64,000 nt of DNA from Halomicrobium zhouii (GTDB lineage: Archaea; Halobacteriota; Halobacteria; Halobacteriales; Haloarculaceae): the NCBI RefSeq assembly GCF_900114435.1, contig NZ_FOZK01000001.1, positions 62,001-126,000 of the forward strand. The letters run 5' to 3'. The translations under genes were made by a program, and so were the position numbers. Under the pieces are notes generated by a model, which did no database searches, was not told the DNA's origin, and saw only the letters and a program-made list of their open reading frames with translations. Positions 50,459 through 58,817 of this stretch are shown here, piece after piece; within the stretch, counting starts at the first letter, position 1, and the number at the start of each line of letters is the position of its first letter.

Positions 50459-52018
50459 ATGAGCAACCAGAATCTACGGACAGAGCACGGAGAACAGTCC
50501 CAGCACGGCGAACAATCCCAGCACGGAGAACAGTCCCAATCGGACCAGCAATCCGGCGAACAGATACGACAACGAGTCTCCCCGGAGCAGCTAGCACCGC
50601 AGCAAGCGCCGGCGCAGCCTTCCCTGCACCCCCCGACGCAGCCCCAGCGAGGAGAGCAGTCACTCCAGCCACCTCCGGCGCGTCCGCAGTTTCGGCCGGC
50701 GGGAGGACAGGGACAGCAACTCCTGCAACCCCTGGAATCGAGCGCTATCGACGCCAAGTACGCGGAACTTGGGGGTTCCGACGGCTTCCTGGGCCAGCCG
50801 GTGACCGACGAGCGAGTCACTCCCGACGGCGTCGGCCGCTACCGACACTACGAGAACGGCTCCATCCACTGGCATCCCGACGCGGGCGCCCACGAGACCC
50901 ACGGCTGGATCCGCGAGAAGTGGTCCGAACTCGGCTGGGAACAGAGCTTCCTCGGCTATCCGGTCATCGACGAGAAGAACACGCCTGACGGTGACGGCGA
51001 CTTCCAGCACTTCCAGGGCGGCTCCATCTACTCTCACTCCGGCGGCGCCTTCGAGGTCCACGGGGCGATTCGCGCCAAGTGGGCGAGCTTCGGGTGGGAA
51101 CGGAGCTTCCTCGGCTATCCAGTCACGGACGAGCGAACGACCCCGGACGGTGAGGGACGATACAATCACTTCCAGAACGGGTCGATCTACTGGCACCCGG
51201 ACACCGGCGCCCACGAACTCCACGGCTGGATCCGACAGAAGTGGGCGAGTCTCGGCTGGGAACGAAGCGTCCTCGGCTACCCACTGACGGACGAGAAGAA
51301 CACCCCCGACGGCGAGGGCGACTTTCAGCAGTTCCAGTGGGGCCACATCCACTCCCACGCGTTCACTGGCGCCCACGAGACCCACGGCGCGATCAGGCGA
51401 TTCTGGGCTCAGCAGGGCTGGGAACAGGGGCCACTGGGGTACCCGATGAGCGACGAACTGAGCACGCCCGGTGGCGGCCGGTACTCGATATTCGAGGGCG
51501 GCGTCGTCTACTGGCACCCCGAGAAAGGCGCGCAGATGGCGAACTACCTGCCCGTTCGCGGTTCCAGCATCGTCCAGCAGGTCGACGACGAGGTGGCGAA
51601 GCTCATCGAGGGAACGGCGCTGTTCTACGCGGGCGCCACCGAGATAACCGCGGTCCACCACTGGTACGAGTACGGGGGCACCCGCTACTACCGGGTGCTG
51701 GAGCTAGACTTCGACCTGGAAGCGGCGGTCACGGGCTTCAATCCCAGCGTCGACCTCGACCTGTTCCTCGCGTTCGAGGTGGACGGAGAGGACGTGGTCG
51801 TCACCATCGTCCGGGAGCGCCACCACGTGGACTCGGCGTGGTGGCAGGAGTTGCTCACCCTCGGCTTCCAGGAAATCGTCGACCACACCGTGAGTGAGCG
51901 CTTCGAGAAGAAGATCCAGCGCCAGATCGGCCAGGAGATCTCGATTCCAGCGGGGGTGAATTTGCTGGCCGCCCAGCTACAGGACGACGGTGAGTTGCGA
52001 CTCTACCTGGGTGCCTGA
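50459..52018 (+). CDS. LGFP-repeat protein with Gln-rich N-terminus
   Basis: 519 aa. Residues 1-90 are Gln/Pro/Ser rich with HGEQSQ repeats. Five LGFP repeats of about 53 residues follow (about 97-362), each with a core such as FLGYPVTDE, a TPDG turn, and a GSI-x-WHP segment. Repeats 1/3 and 2/4 resemble each other most, implying duplication of a two-repeat unit. The C-terminal ~150 residues form a distinct domain (VDDEVAKLIEG...). LGFP repeats are typical of actinobacterial cell-wall proteins and are rare in archaea, so transfer is suspected. No signal peptide is visible, which is odd for a surface-type repeat. Confidence 0.8.
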   Translation: MSNQNLRTEHGEQSQHGEQSQHGEQSQSDQQSGEQIRQRVSPEQLAPQQAPAQPSLHPPTQPQRGEQSLQPPPARPQFRPAGGQGQQLLQPLESSAIDAKYAELGGSDGFLGQPVTDERVTPDGVGRYRHYENGSIHWHPDAGAHETHGWIREKWSELGWEQSFLGYPVIDEKNTPDGDGDFQHFQGGSIYSHSGGAFEVHGAIRAKWASFGWERSFLGYPVTDERTTPDGEGRYNHFQNGSIYWHPDTGAHELHGWIRQKWASLGWERSVLGYPLTDEKNTPDGEGDFQQFQWGHIHSHAFTGAHETHGAIRRFWAQQGWEQGPLGYPMSDELSTPGGGRYSIFEGGVVYWHPEKGAQMANYLPVRGSSIVQQVDDEVAKLIEGTALFYAGATEITAVHHWYEYGGTRYYRVLELDFDLEAAVTGFNPSVDLDLFLAFEVDGEDVVVTIVRERHHVDSAWWQELLTLGFQEIVDHTVSERFEKKIQRQIGQEISIPAGVNLLAAQLQDDGELRLYLGA

Positions 52019-52085
52019 GGCCGTCCCTGATCGACCTTTTTCGACGGAGTTCCTCGCTCGCTTCGCTCGCGTTCGGGACGACTGC

Positions 52086-53120
52086 TCAGTCGTCGGCCGG
52101 CGAGCGGCCGCCGCTCGCGCTCGCACCGCCGGACAGCGGCGTTCGCTCGACTACTGTGCCGTCGTACGTCGGGTACTGCTCGACGATTTCGCCCTTGGGC
52201 ACGTCACCGTCCTCGACCATCTCTTCGAGGAGCCACCAGGCCAACTCGACGTGGTCGGACTTGACGGCGTAGAACTCCTCGGGGACGCCCAGGTCGCGGA
52301 GGTGGGCCTCGCCGACCCAGGCCTTGCCGTAGACGAGCGTGCCGTCGTCGGTGACGTCGTCGAACTCCCGGCGGATGTTGCGGGCCATCCGCTTGAGCCG
52401 GGAGCGGTGCTGGGCGGCGTCCTTGAAGACGCTCGTACAGAAGTACACCCGCTCGTGGTCGCCCATCGTCTCCAGGATGTCGTGGCTCCCCTCGACGGCG
52501 CTCATGTGGTCTTCCTTGAGTTCGAAGCCCTCCTCCTGCATCCGGCGGTAGTTGCCGTCGGACATCTCGAACTCGTTGATGTTGCAGAAGTCCGCGGCGC
52601 CCTCGTCGAGGAACTCCAGGAACTCCTCCTCGGCGCGGATGCCGGGAATCTCGAAGGCGGGGGTGAGGCCCTCCTCGCGGGCGATGTAGAGAATCTCCTC
52701 CCACTCGGTGCCGTGCATGTCGCCCCACAGTTCCAGGGGTGGGTGGAAGCGAATCTCGTCGAGGCCGGCTTCCGACAGGCGGCGCATGTTCTCGCGCCCG
52801 CCCGTGATGCCGGTGTAGAGGTGCGTGTGGTGGTCCTCGCCGAACTCGTCCTTGAGGAGGGAGAGGTAGTGACAGGTCCGGTCGAGGGCCTCCTGCGGTT
52901 CGCCGCCGGTGATGGAGGTGCCCAGCGCCGACATACGCTTTGCCTCCTCGATGACGTCCTCGTCGGACTCGACGGGCCGCTCGTTGGCGTACACCTGATC
53001 GACGTTCTTGCGGTTCTCGCCGAGGGGGCAGTAGAAACAGTCCCGCTGGTCACAGTAGCCGTAGACGAACATGACCATCTTCCCGCCTTTCGCGCACTGC
53101 TCGCAGCCCTCGGAGATCAT
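52086..53120 (-). CDS. Radical SAM protein
   Basis: 344 aa from ATG 53120. The cluster motif reads CDQRDCFYC, a C-x4-C-x2-C spacing instead of the usual C-x3-C-x2-C, following GKMVMFVYGY. The second SAM-binding feature TGGEPQEAL (GGE motif) and the later IRFHPPLELW and FEIPGIRAEEE strands support a radical SAM TIM barrel. An additional Cys pair (CEQC) lies at the extreme N-terminus. The product is unknown; haloarchaeal relatives are annotated only as radical SAM. The C-terminus is a short Ser/Gly-rich tail. Confidence 0.82.
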   Translation of the reverse strand: MISEGCEQCAKGGKMVMFVYGYCDQRDCFYCPLGENRKNVDQVYANERPVESDEDVIEEAKRMSALGTSITGGEPQEALDRTCHYLSLLKDEFGEDHHTHLYTGITGGRENMRRLSEAGLDEIRFHPPLELWGDMHGTEWEEILYIAREEGLTPAFEIPGIRAEEEFLEFLDEGAADFCNINEFEMSDGNYRRMQEEGFELKEDHMSAVEGSHDILETMGDHERVYFCTSVFKDAAQHRSRLKRMARNIRREFDDVTDDGTLVYGKAWVGEAHLRDLGVPEEFYAVKSDHVELAWWLLEEMVEDGDVPKGEIVEQYPTYDGTVVERTPLSGGASASGGRSPADD

Positions 53121-53291
53121 TCGGTACCTTCTATTTTCACCCGAGCGGGAAAAAGCGTGCGAAACGGCCGCTGAATCCTGGGATGGGGTCCCACGCGTCG
53201 CGCTCGCTGGCGCGGTCGCCTCTCGTCCATGGGTACAAGCGCCGTTTGAGCGAACGTCGTCTATTACTGACATTGCGTCGAACCGGAGCGT

Positions 53292-55100
53292 ATGGTGGAA
53301 AGCAACCCCCGCAGACGATACCTCCAACTCCTGGCCGCCGGTGCCGGGACCGCGCTGGCGGGCTGTTCCTCGCTCGCGGTGCCGGGAACACGGCCCGAAA
53401 CTGAGGAGCCAGCGAAGATCGACGACTGGCAGTACGACCCGGACGAACACGGGGACGGCGGTGGCGGCCTGTTCTCTCTCGGGAACGGCGGCGGTGGCGC
53501 GTCGTTCCAGTCGGCGAGTGCCGACGGGGGCAACGGCGGCAGCGTCGGTCTCTCGACCGGCGGGGCCAAGCGCATCGCCGCCTTCCGGCGCAACGTCGAG
53601 GAGGGGTACCTCCCCCAGCCAGAGAGCCTGGCCTACGAGGGACTCTTCTACAACTACTACTTCGATACGGGGCACCAGGAGAGCTGTTCGTCGCTGTTCT
53701 GTCCCAGCTACTCCCCGGCGATAACCGCCGACCCCCTCTCCGGCGAGACGGAGCGGTACCTGACGGTGGGGCTGAACTCCGGGCTCGACGCGAGCCAGTT
53801 CGAGCGCAAGCGGCTGAACCTGGTGGTGGTTCTGGACATCTCGGGGTCGATGGGTTCGCCGTTTTCCGACTACTACTACGACCAGTACGGCAACGAACGG
53901 ACCCCCGAGGGCGACACCGACCGGCCGAAGATCGAGGTCGCCCGCGACGCGCTGGTCGCCCTGACCGAACAGCTCCGGGAGGGCGACCGTCTCGGCGTCG
54001 TCCTCTACGACGACGAGTCGGCCGTCGCCAAGCCGCTCCGGCCCGTCGAGGCGACCGACATGGACGCCATCCGCGACCACATCCAGGAGGACGTCCGGGC
54101 CGACGGCGGGACCAACCTCGACGCCGGCCTCGCCGACGCGACGGAACTGCTCTCGGAGTACGAGGACGTCGACCAGACCGAGTACGAGAACCGGATGGTC
54201 GTCGTCACCGACGCGATGCCGAACCTGGGGGACACGGACGACGAGAGCCTGCGGGACAAACTGGCCGACAACGCCGAGCGGAACCTCCACGCAACCTTCG
54301 TCGGCGTCGGCGTCGACTTCAACGCCGAACTCGTCGACGAACTCACCGCCGTCCGTGGGGCGAACTACTACGCCGTCCACTCCGCCGACGAGTTCGAGCG
54401 GAAGATGAGCGAGGAGTTCGAATACATGGTGACGCCGCTGGCGTTCAACGTCTCGCTCCAGGTGGATGCCGGGGGGTACGACATAAAGCAGGTGTACGGG
54501 TCGACTGCGGCCGAGGACGCCACCGACGAGTTGCTGGGGGTGAACACGCTGTTCGCCTCGCCGACGAAGGACGGCAAGACCCGCGGCGGCGTCGTCCTCC
54601 TGCAGGTCGAACGCCAGTCTGACGACGCGACCATGCGACTCTCGGCCAGCTGGGAGGACCGACAGGGCAACCGGAGCGAAACCGAGACGACCATCTCGTT
54701 CCCCGACGCCGAGCCCGAGCAGTTCGCCAACACCGGGGTTCGCAAGGCCGTCCTCCTCTCGCGATACGCCGACCTCCTGAAGAACTGGATGGTGGCCGAA
54801 CGGGCGGACGACGAGGCCGTCACTCCCGACGGGAGCGAGGGAGACGGGGAAGCGGACGGAGACGGGGAAGCGGACGGAGACGGGGAAGCGGACAGAGAGA
54901 CGACGGGCATCACAGTTCCACCCGAAGGGAAGGGGTTGGGCGAGTGGGAACAGCAGTCGGTGCCGCTCACCGTCTCCGAACGCTACACCGAGCGCATCGG
55001 CGCGTTCGCCGACTACTTCGAGCAAGAGGCCGCGGCCATCGGCGACGACTCGCTCGACCGCGAACTGGCGACGATGGAATCGATCCTCGAACAGGGATGA
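53292..55100 (+). CDS. Tat-exported von Willebrand factor A domain lipoprotein
   Basis: 602 aa. RRRYLQLLAAGAGTALAGCSS is a Tat signal with lipobox (AGC), so membrane-anchored outside. A Gly-rich stretch and an N-terminal YfbK-type domain (residues ~95-170) precede the vWA domain (about 175-380) with an intact MIDAS: DISGSMG (D-x-S-x-S), the Thr in DGGTNLDAGL, and VVTDAMPNLG (Asp). The C-terminal part resembles YfbK-like DUF3520. A GDGEADGDGEADGDGEAD tandem repeat near residue 515-535 is visible as DNA repeats at about 54840-54895. Probably a metal-dependent adhesion or protein-assembly scaffold. Confidence 0.83.
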   Translation: MVESNPRRRYLQLLAAGAGTALAGCSSLAVPGTRPETEEPAKIDDWQYDPDEHGDGGGGLFSLGNGGGGASFQSASADGGNGGSVGLSTGGAKRIAAFRRNVEEGYLPQPESLAYEGLFYNYYFDTGHQESCSSLFCPSYSPAITADPLSGETERYLTVGLNSGLDASQFERKRLNLVVVLDISGSMGSPFSDYYYDQYGNERTPEGDTDRPKIEVARDALVALTEQLREGDRLGVVLYDDESAVAKPLRPVEATDMDAIRDHIQEDVRADGGTNLDAGLADATELLSEYEDVDQTEYENRMVVVTDAMPNLGDTDDESLRDKLADNAERNLHATFVGVGVDFNAELVDELTAVRGANYYAVHSADEFERKMSEEFEYMVTPLAFNVSLQVDAGGYDIKQVYGSTAAEDATDELLGVNTLFASPTKDGKTRGGVVLLQVERQSDDATMRLSASWEDRQGNRSETETTISFPDAEPEQFANTGVRKAVLLSRYADLLKNWMVAERADDEAVTPDGSEGDGEADGDGEADGDGEADRETTGITVPPEGKGLGEWEQQSVPLTVSERYTERIGAFADYFEQEAAAIGDDSLDRELATMESILEQG

Positions 55101-55222
55101 GCCGGGAGACGGTGGTTTCGTCGGGAGTCGATAGTGTGTCGGGAGACGATGGTCGCACCGGGAGACGGTGGGCGCCCGGGACTCCCGAAAGAAGTTAAAC
55201 ACCGGTAGCATACCCACACCTA

Positions 55223-56293
55223 ATGCTGCTAGTGCTCTGTGTCGACCTCGACGACGACCTCGGCCGGAAGACGGGCGTGGAGACGCCGGTCATCGGCCGG
55301 GACGCCGTCGAGTCGGCCGCCGTCGCACTGGCGGAGACCGACCCGGAGGACTCCGACGTCAACGTCCTCTTCGAGGGCATCCACATCTACGACGAGGTCG
55401 ACGACGAGGCCGTGGAGGTGGCCGCCGTCACCGGCGTCGACGGCAACGACGTCGCGGCCAACCGCGCGGTCGGCGAAGAGGTCGACCAGGTGCTCGCGTC
55501 GCTGTCCTCCGGCGAGGACGTCCGCGCCCTGCTCGTCACCGACGGCGCCCAGGACGAGTCCGTCGTCCCCGTCATCCGCTCGCGCATCCACATCGACGGC
55601 GTCCGCCGCGTCGTCGTCCGCCAGTCCCAGGACCTGGAGTCGATGTACTACACCATCAAACAGGTGCTCGACGACCCCGAGACCCGCGGGACGATTCTGG
55701 TTCCCCTCGGTATCCTCCTGCTGATCTATCCCCTCGCGATCGTCGCCGACAGCCTCGAACTCCCCGGGTCGTCGCTCGGTATCATCTCCGGCCTGCTCGG
55801 CCTCTACATCCTCGCCCGCGGCCTGGGCGCCGAACAGACCCTCGACGCCGCCGTCGAGCGCGTCCGCTCGGGCCTCTTCGGGGGCCGCGTCACGCTCATC
55901 ACCTACGTCGTCGCCGCGGCGCTACTCGTGATCGGCGGCGTCAGCGGCGTCCAGACCCTCGAACAGGCCAACAGGTCCTCGGTGCTGGACGTGCTGGCCG
56001 CGCTCGTCTACGGCTCCATCCAGTGGTTCGCCGCCGCCGGCGTCACCAGCAGCCTCGGCCACGTCACCGACGAGTACCTCGACGGCCGCTTCGAGTGGCG
56101 CTTCCTCAACGCCCCCTTCTACGTCCTCGCCATCGCCGTCGTCCTGCACGGCGTCAGCGCCTACTTCCTGTTCGAGGGAGTGGGCATCTCGTATTTGGCG
56201 ATTACGCTGACCGGCGGGACGTTACTTGGACTGGGAAGTACGCTCGCGTTTGCCGTGGCGGAGACCAGATTTGGGCGTGCCGAGCCTGCTTAG
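55223..56293 (+). CDS. DUF373 family membrane protein
   Basis: 356 aa. The N-terminal ~140 residues are a soluble alpha/beta domain (LLVLCVDLDDDLGRKTGVETPVIGRDA ... ALLVTDGAQDESVVPVIRSR ... VVVRQSQDLESMYYTI) with a Toprim/nucleotide-like feel, followed by seven or so membrane helices (from about 155). This matches archaeal DUF373 proteins, of unknown function, widely conserved. Its stop lies 44 nt upstream of a large palindromic repeat. Confidence 0.82.
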   Translation: MLLVLCVDLDDDLGRKTGVETPVIGRDAVESAAVALAETDPEDSDVNVLFEGIHIYDEVDDEAVEVAAVTGVDGNDVAANRAVGEEVDQVLASLSSGEDVRALLVTDGAQDESVVPVIRSRIHIDGVRRVVVRQSQDLESMYYTIKQVLDDPETRGTILVPLGILLLIYPLAIVADSLELPGSSLGIISGLLGLYILARGLGAEQTLDAAVERVRSGLFGGRVTLITYVVAAALLVIGGVSGVQTLEQANRSSVLDVLAALVYGSIQWFAAAGVTSSLGHVTDEYLDGRFEWRFLNAPFYVLAIAVVLHGVSAYFLFEGVGISYLAITLTGGTLLGLGSTLAFAVAETRFGRAEPA

Positions 56294-56337
56294 AGGAGTT
56301 TTTCCGGTTTGCTCGCTAGCAGTGTTCGGCGACGTCA

Positions 56338-56457
56338 CCAACAAAGGAAAGCCCTCGGCCCGCTCGACTCGCGCGGACCACGCTGCGCGCCTCACTCCGT
56401 TCGGTGCTTGCGGGTCCGTGCTTCGTCGACCGGACATCGCCCTTTCATTCCTCCAGG
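56338..56457 (+). repeat. Type I structured intergenic element, copy 7
   Basis: CCAACAAAGGAAAGCCC at the left; the loop (CGCGCGGACCACGCTGCGCG onward) is almost identical to copy 2, GGTGCTTGCGGG contains the variant internal box, and GCCCTTTCATTCCTCCAGG closes. Stem core CGAC / GTCG differs from copy 2 but remains complementary. Left arm of a ~570 nt palindrome. Confidence 0.75.
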
Positions 56458-56468
56458 TACGGCACCGC

Positions 56469-56513
56469 AGCCCTGCCCTCCCCCTGGTCGCGCGATGAAA
56501 CGCGCTCTCGGCC
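56469..56513 (+). repeat. 45-nt dispersed repeat, type IV (copy 2)
   Basis: AGCCCTGCCCTCCCCCTGGTC-type sequence ending CGCGCGATGAAACGCGCTC; the last 19 nt are perfectly inverted at 56756-56774. First copy at 44741. Confidence 0.6.
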
Positions 56514-56786
56514 GATCGGTTGCGGAGCGGTCACGAAGCGTGTCGCGCCGCGAGGGTGGCGCGTCAGCGCCACCTCACCGCGAACGGCGCCAGCCGTGAG
56601 CAAGGCGCGACCGGGGAGGAGTGGTGTCTTAGCGAGCGGAGCGAGCCAAGGCTCGTCAGAGCTTGCTCTGACGGTGGTCACAATCGCGAGCGCAGGGAGG
56701 CGCCGACCGGAGGGAGGGGCCTCCGAACGAGCGAACGGGGAGCGTAGCGACCCGTGAGCGCGTTTCATCGCGCGAGCGAGGCGGAA

Positions 56787-56909
56787 CCTGGAGGAATGAA
56801 AGGGCGAGGCGGGCTCGTCGGCCCCCCGAGGAAGTAAGCACCGAACGGAGTGAGGCGCGCAGCGACTCGCGGGGTCACGAGCCCGCCGAGGGCTTTCCGC
56901 TGTTGACGG
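56787..56909 (-). repeat. Type I structured intergenic element, copy 8 (inverted)
   Basis: Perfect 11-bp stem GGCGGGCTCGT (56808-56818) / ACGAGCCCGCC (56877-56887), GTAAGCACC (56834-56842) as the inverted internal box, GAGGAATGAAAGGGC at the left and GAGGGCTTTCCGC at the right end. Confidence 0.8.
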
Positions 56910-57045
56910 TCCCGGTTTCGACTGCAGCTTCGACTCCAGCGAACACACAGGTTCTGCTTGAGATACTGACGACTCCAGAAAACGAAATCCATCCGCATAC
57001 TCCAGAGTCGCCACAGTCAAAGCGGGTCGACCAGTAGCCTCGCGC

Positions 57046-57345
57046 ATGCACGTCTCCAGAGCCGTCGCGACGATACGCGACGACCCCGTCCCTGGCGAGG
57101 AGATCGACCTCGTGTTCGAGACCGACCCCGACGCCGACCTGGAGTCGGTCGTCACCCACCTCGAAGCCGCCGGTGCGACCATCGACCGCCACCTCCAGTT
57201 CGACGACTTGCTGGCGACGGTCCGTCACGAGGACGTCGAGGCCGTCTGCCACGTCAGGGGCGTCGACGCGGTCCAGACCGCCGACGCCATCGGGATCCAC
57301 CCCGACGAAGCGGAGGAGGACTTCGAACCGGCCGAGGAGGGATGA
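57046..57345 (+). CDS. Small protein with I9-propeptide-like (ferredoxin-like) fold
   Basis: 99 aa. The central part (ESVVTHLEAAGATIDRHLQFDDLLATVRHEDVEAVCHVRGVDAVQTADA) follows the beta-alpha-beta pattern of subtilisin propeptides/I9 inhibitors, including the final V-x-x-V-x strand; N-terminal strand VSRAVATIRDDP and acidic C-terminus. A free-standing inhibitor or chaperone-like role is conceivable, but the match is by eye only. No protease gene is adjacent. Confidence 0.55.
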   Translation: MHVSRAVATIRDDPVPGEEIDLVFETDPDADLESVVTHLEAAGATIDRHLQFDDLLATVRHEDVEAVCHVRGVDAVQTADAIGIHPDEAEEDFEPAEEG

Positions 57346-57429
57346 GAGGGCGACGCGGCGGACGGGAGACCGGTGCGTCGCGAGCGCTTCCACCGAAGGT
57401 TACGTACCAGCGGCGAGTCACGTGGGATC

Positions 57430-58488
57430 ATGGACCGATCGAGCGACGACGGACTGGACGGCTTCGAATCGGACGATGGCAGACCGGCAGACTCCGGTGA
57501 CGTCCGCGTCCACGAGGGCATCACCTACGCCGAGCGCGACGTCGGCGACCTGCAACTCGACCTGTTCGTCCCCGAGCGCGAGGACCCGCCGCTGGTCGTC
57601 TACTTCCACGGCGGCGCCTGGGTGATGGAGACGCGCGACAACGTCCCGCACCCGGCGCGCTACGCCGCGGAGCTGGGCTACGCCATCGCGAGCGTGGACT
57701 ACCGGCTCTCCGCGGTGCCCGACGGCGTGGAGCTGGAGTTCCCTCCCGACCCGGACAACACCGTGCCCCGCGGCGTCTTCCCGGACCACTTCGTCGACGC
57801 GAAGGCGTCGATCCGGTGGCTCCGCGCCAACGCCGACGAGTTCGGCTACGACGCCGAGCGGGTCGCCGCCTGGGGCGCCTCGGCCGGCGGCCACCTCGCC
57901 GCGCTCGCCGGCGTCGTCGACGACGTGACCGACCTTGCGGGCGAGGCGTACGCTGAGTCGGAGTTGGCCAAAGACGTCGCGCCGGAGGCGTCCGGCGCGG
58001 TGCAAGCGGTGATCGACTGGTACGGCGTCAACGACCTCTCGCTGACGGTGGGCGAGCCCGGTACGCCCGAGGCGCTCCTCATCGGCGGGTCGAAGGCCGA
58101 GAACGAAGCGAAGTACGAAGCGGCGAGCCCGGTGACCCACGTCACGCCGGACGACCCGCCCTTCCTCCTGATGCACGGCCGGGCCGACGAGGTGGTCTCG
58201 GTCGACCACAGCCGCGTCCTGGCCGACGCGCTGGCCGACGCCGGCGTCGACGCAGCGCTGTACGAACTCCACGGCCTCAACCACGTCTTCGCCCACGGCG
58301 ACGCCGAGTCCATCGAGTCCGAACGCGTCGCGATGGAACTGCTGACCGACGAGCCCACGCCCGCCCAGTCCGTCTCCGAGACCGTTCACGTCGATGAGGG
58401 CGAGGCCCCGCGGTCGCTTATCGAGGGGACGCCGCGGGCCGGTCCAGTGGCTATCAAGCGGTTCCTCGACGCCACTATCGGGGTCTAG
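57430..58488 (+). CDS. Alpha/beta-hydrolase esterase (HSL/carboxylesterase-like)
   Basis: 352 aa from ATG 57430. Oxyanion-hole motif YFHGGAWV, nucleophile GASAGG (Ser), acid Asp in HGRADEVVSVDH and His in GLNHVF make a complete triad. This arrangement is that of the hormone-sensitive-lipase/BD-FAE-like esterases. The first ~30 residues are acidic and disordered and there is no signal peptide, so it is probably cytosolic. The C-terminal ~45 residues extend beyond the core domain. Confidence 0.85.
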   Translation: MDRSSDDGLDGFESDDGRPADSGDVRVHEGITYAERDVGDLQLDLFVPEREDPPLVVYFHGGAWVMETRDNVPHPARYAAELGYAIASVDYRLSAVPDGVELEFPPDPDNTVPRGVFPDHFVDAKASIRWLRANADEFGYDAERVAAWGASAGGHLAALAGVVDDVTDLAGEAYAESELAKDVAPEASGAVQAVIDWYGVNDLSLTVGEPGTPEALLIGGSKAENEAKYEAASPVTHVTPDDPPFLLMHGRADEVVSVDHSRVLADALADAGVDAALYELHGLNHVFAHGDAESIESERVAMELLTDEPTPAQSVSETVHVDEGEAPRSLIEGTPRAGPVAIKRFLDATIGV

Positions 58489-58554
58489 ACTTTCCGAGGG
58501 AGCCACCGACGGATCCACACTGCTTTTTGCGCGGGCCCGGGTAGCAACCGGCGA

Positions 58555-58629
58555 GGGCACGTAGCTCAGTCTGGACAGAGCGTCGGACTTCTAATCCGAC
58601 GGCCGTGGGTTCGAATCCCATCGTGCCCG
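58555..58629 (+). tRNA. tRNA-Arg (anticodon TCT)
   Basis: 75 nt. Acceptor arms GGGCACG (58555-58561) and CGTGCCC (58622-58628), D-arm GCTCAGTCTGGACAGAGC, anticodon loop CTTCTAA with TCT, T-arm GTGGGTTCGAATCCCAT, discriminator G; CCA is not encoded and no intron is visible. Its 3' end is the left border of the mobile element that follows. Confidence 0.93.
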
Positions 58630-58817
58630 TGCGAAAACCGTCGGTTTAGGCCCTGTATCCGGAAGTCTCGGTAAGCAGGGGCTTAGCCGATATGCGCCCG
58701 GTTCTGAGATTTCTGCTGAAACTCGAAATCTGGAGTTCGTTCATCACCTGAGCGGCCCCCGACGCTGTCTGTCGAAACTAGTTCTCGTCGACTCGACTGG
58801 AAACGGAGGGGGTTGCC

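Larger units (their letters stand above)
56338..56909. repeat. Nested ~570-bp inverted repeat (palindromic island)
   Basis: Copies 7 and 8 of the type I element are inverted arms; inside them CTCCAGG/CCTGGAG (56451-56457 / 56787-56793) and CGCGCGATGAAACGCGCTC / GAGCGCGTTTCATCGCGCG (56488-56506 / 56756-56774) are further matched arms. The centre (56514-56755) has short hairpins such as GAGGGTGGCGCGTCAGCGCC and CAGAGCTTGCTCTG. No convincing protein-coding frame is present. Confidence 0.75.

Noticed and set aside
52086-55217. 1043-residue reverse frame
   Set aside because: The part above 53120 is antisense to the vWA gene and has no domain; only the radical SAM part is genuine.
21247-56909. Type I elements as classical MITEs
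   Set aside because: Their outer ends are not inverted repeats of each other, target duplications were not seen by eye, and the stems vary while staying complementary. A mobile origin cannot be excluded without genome-wide data.
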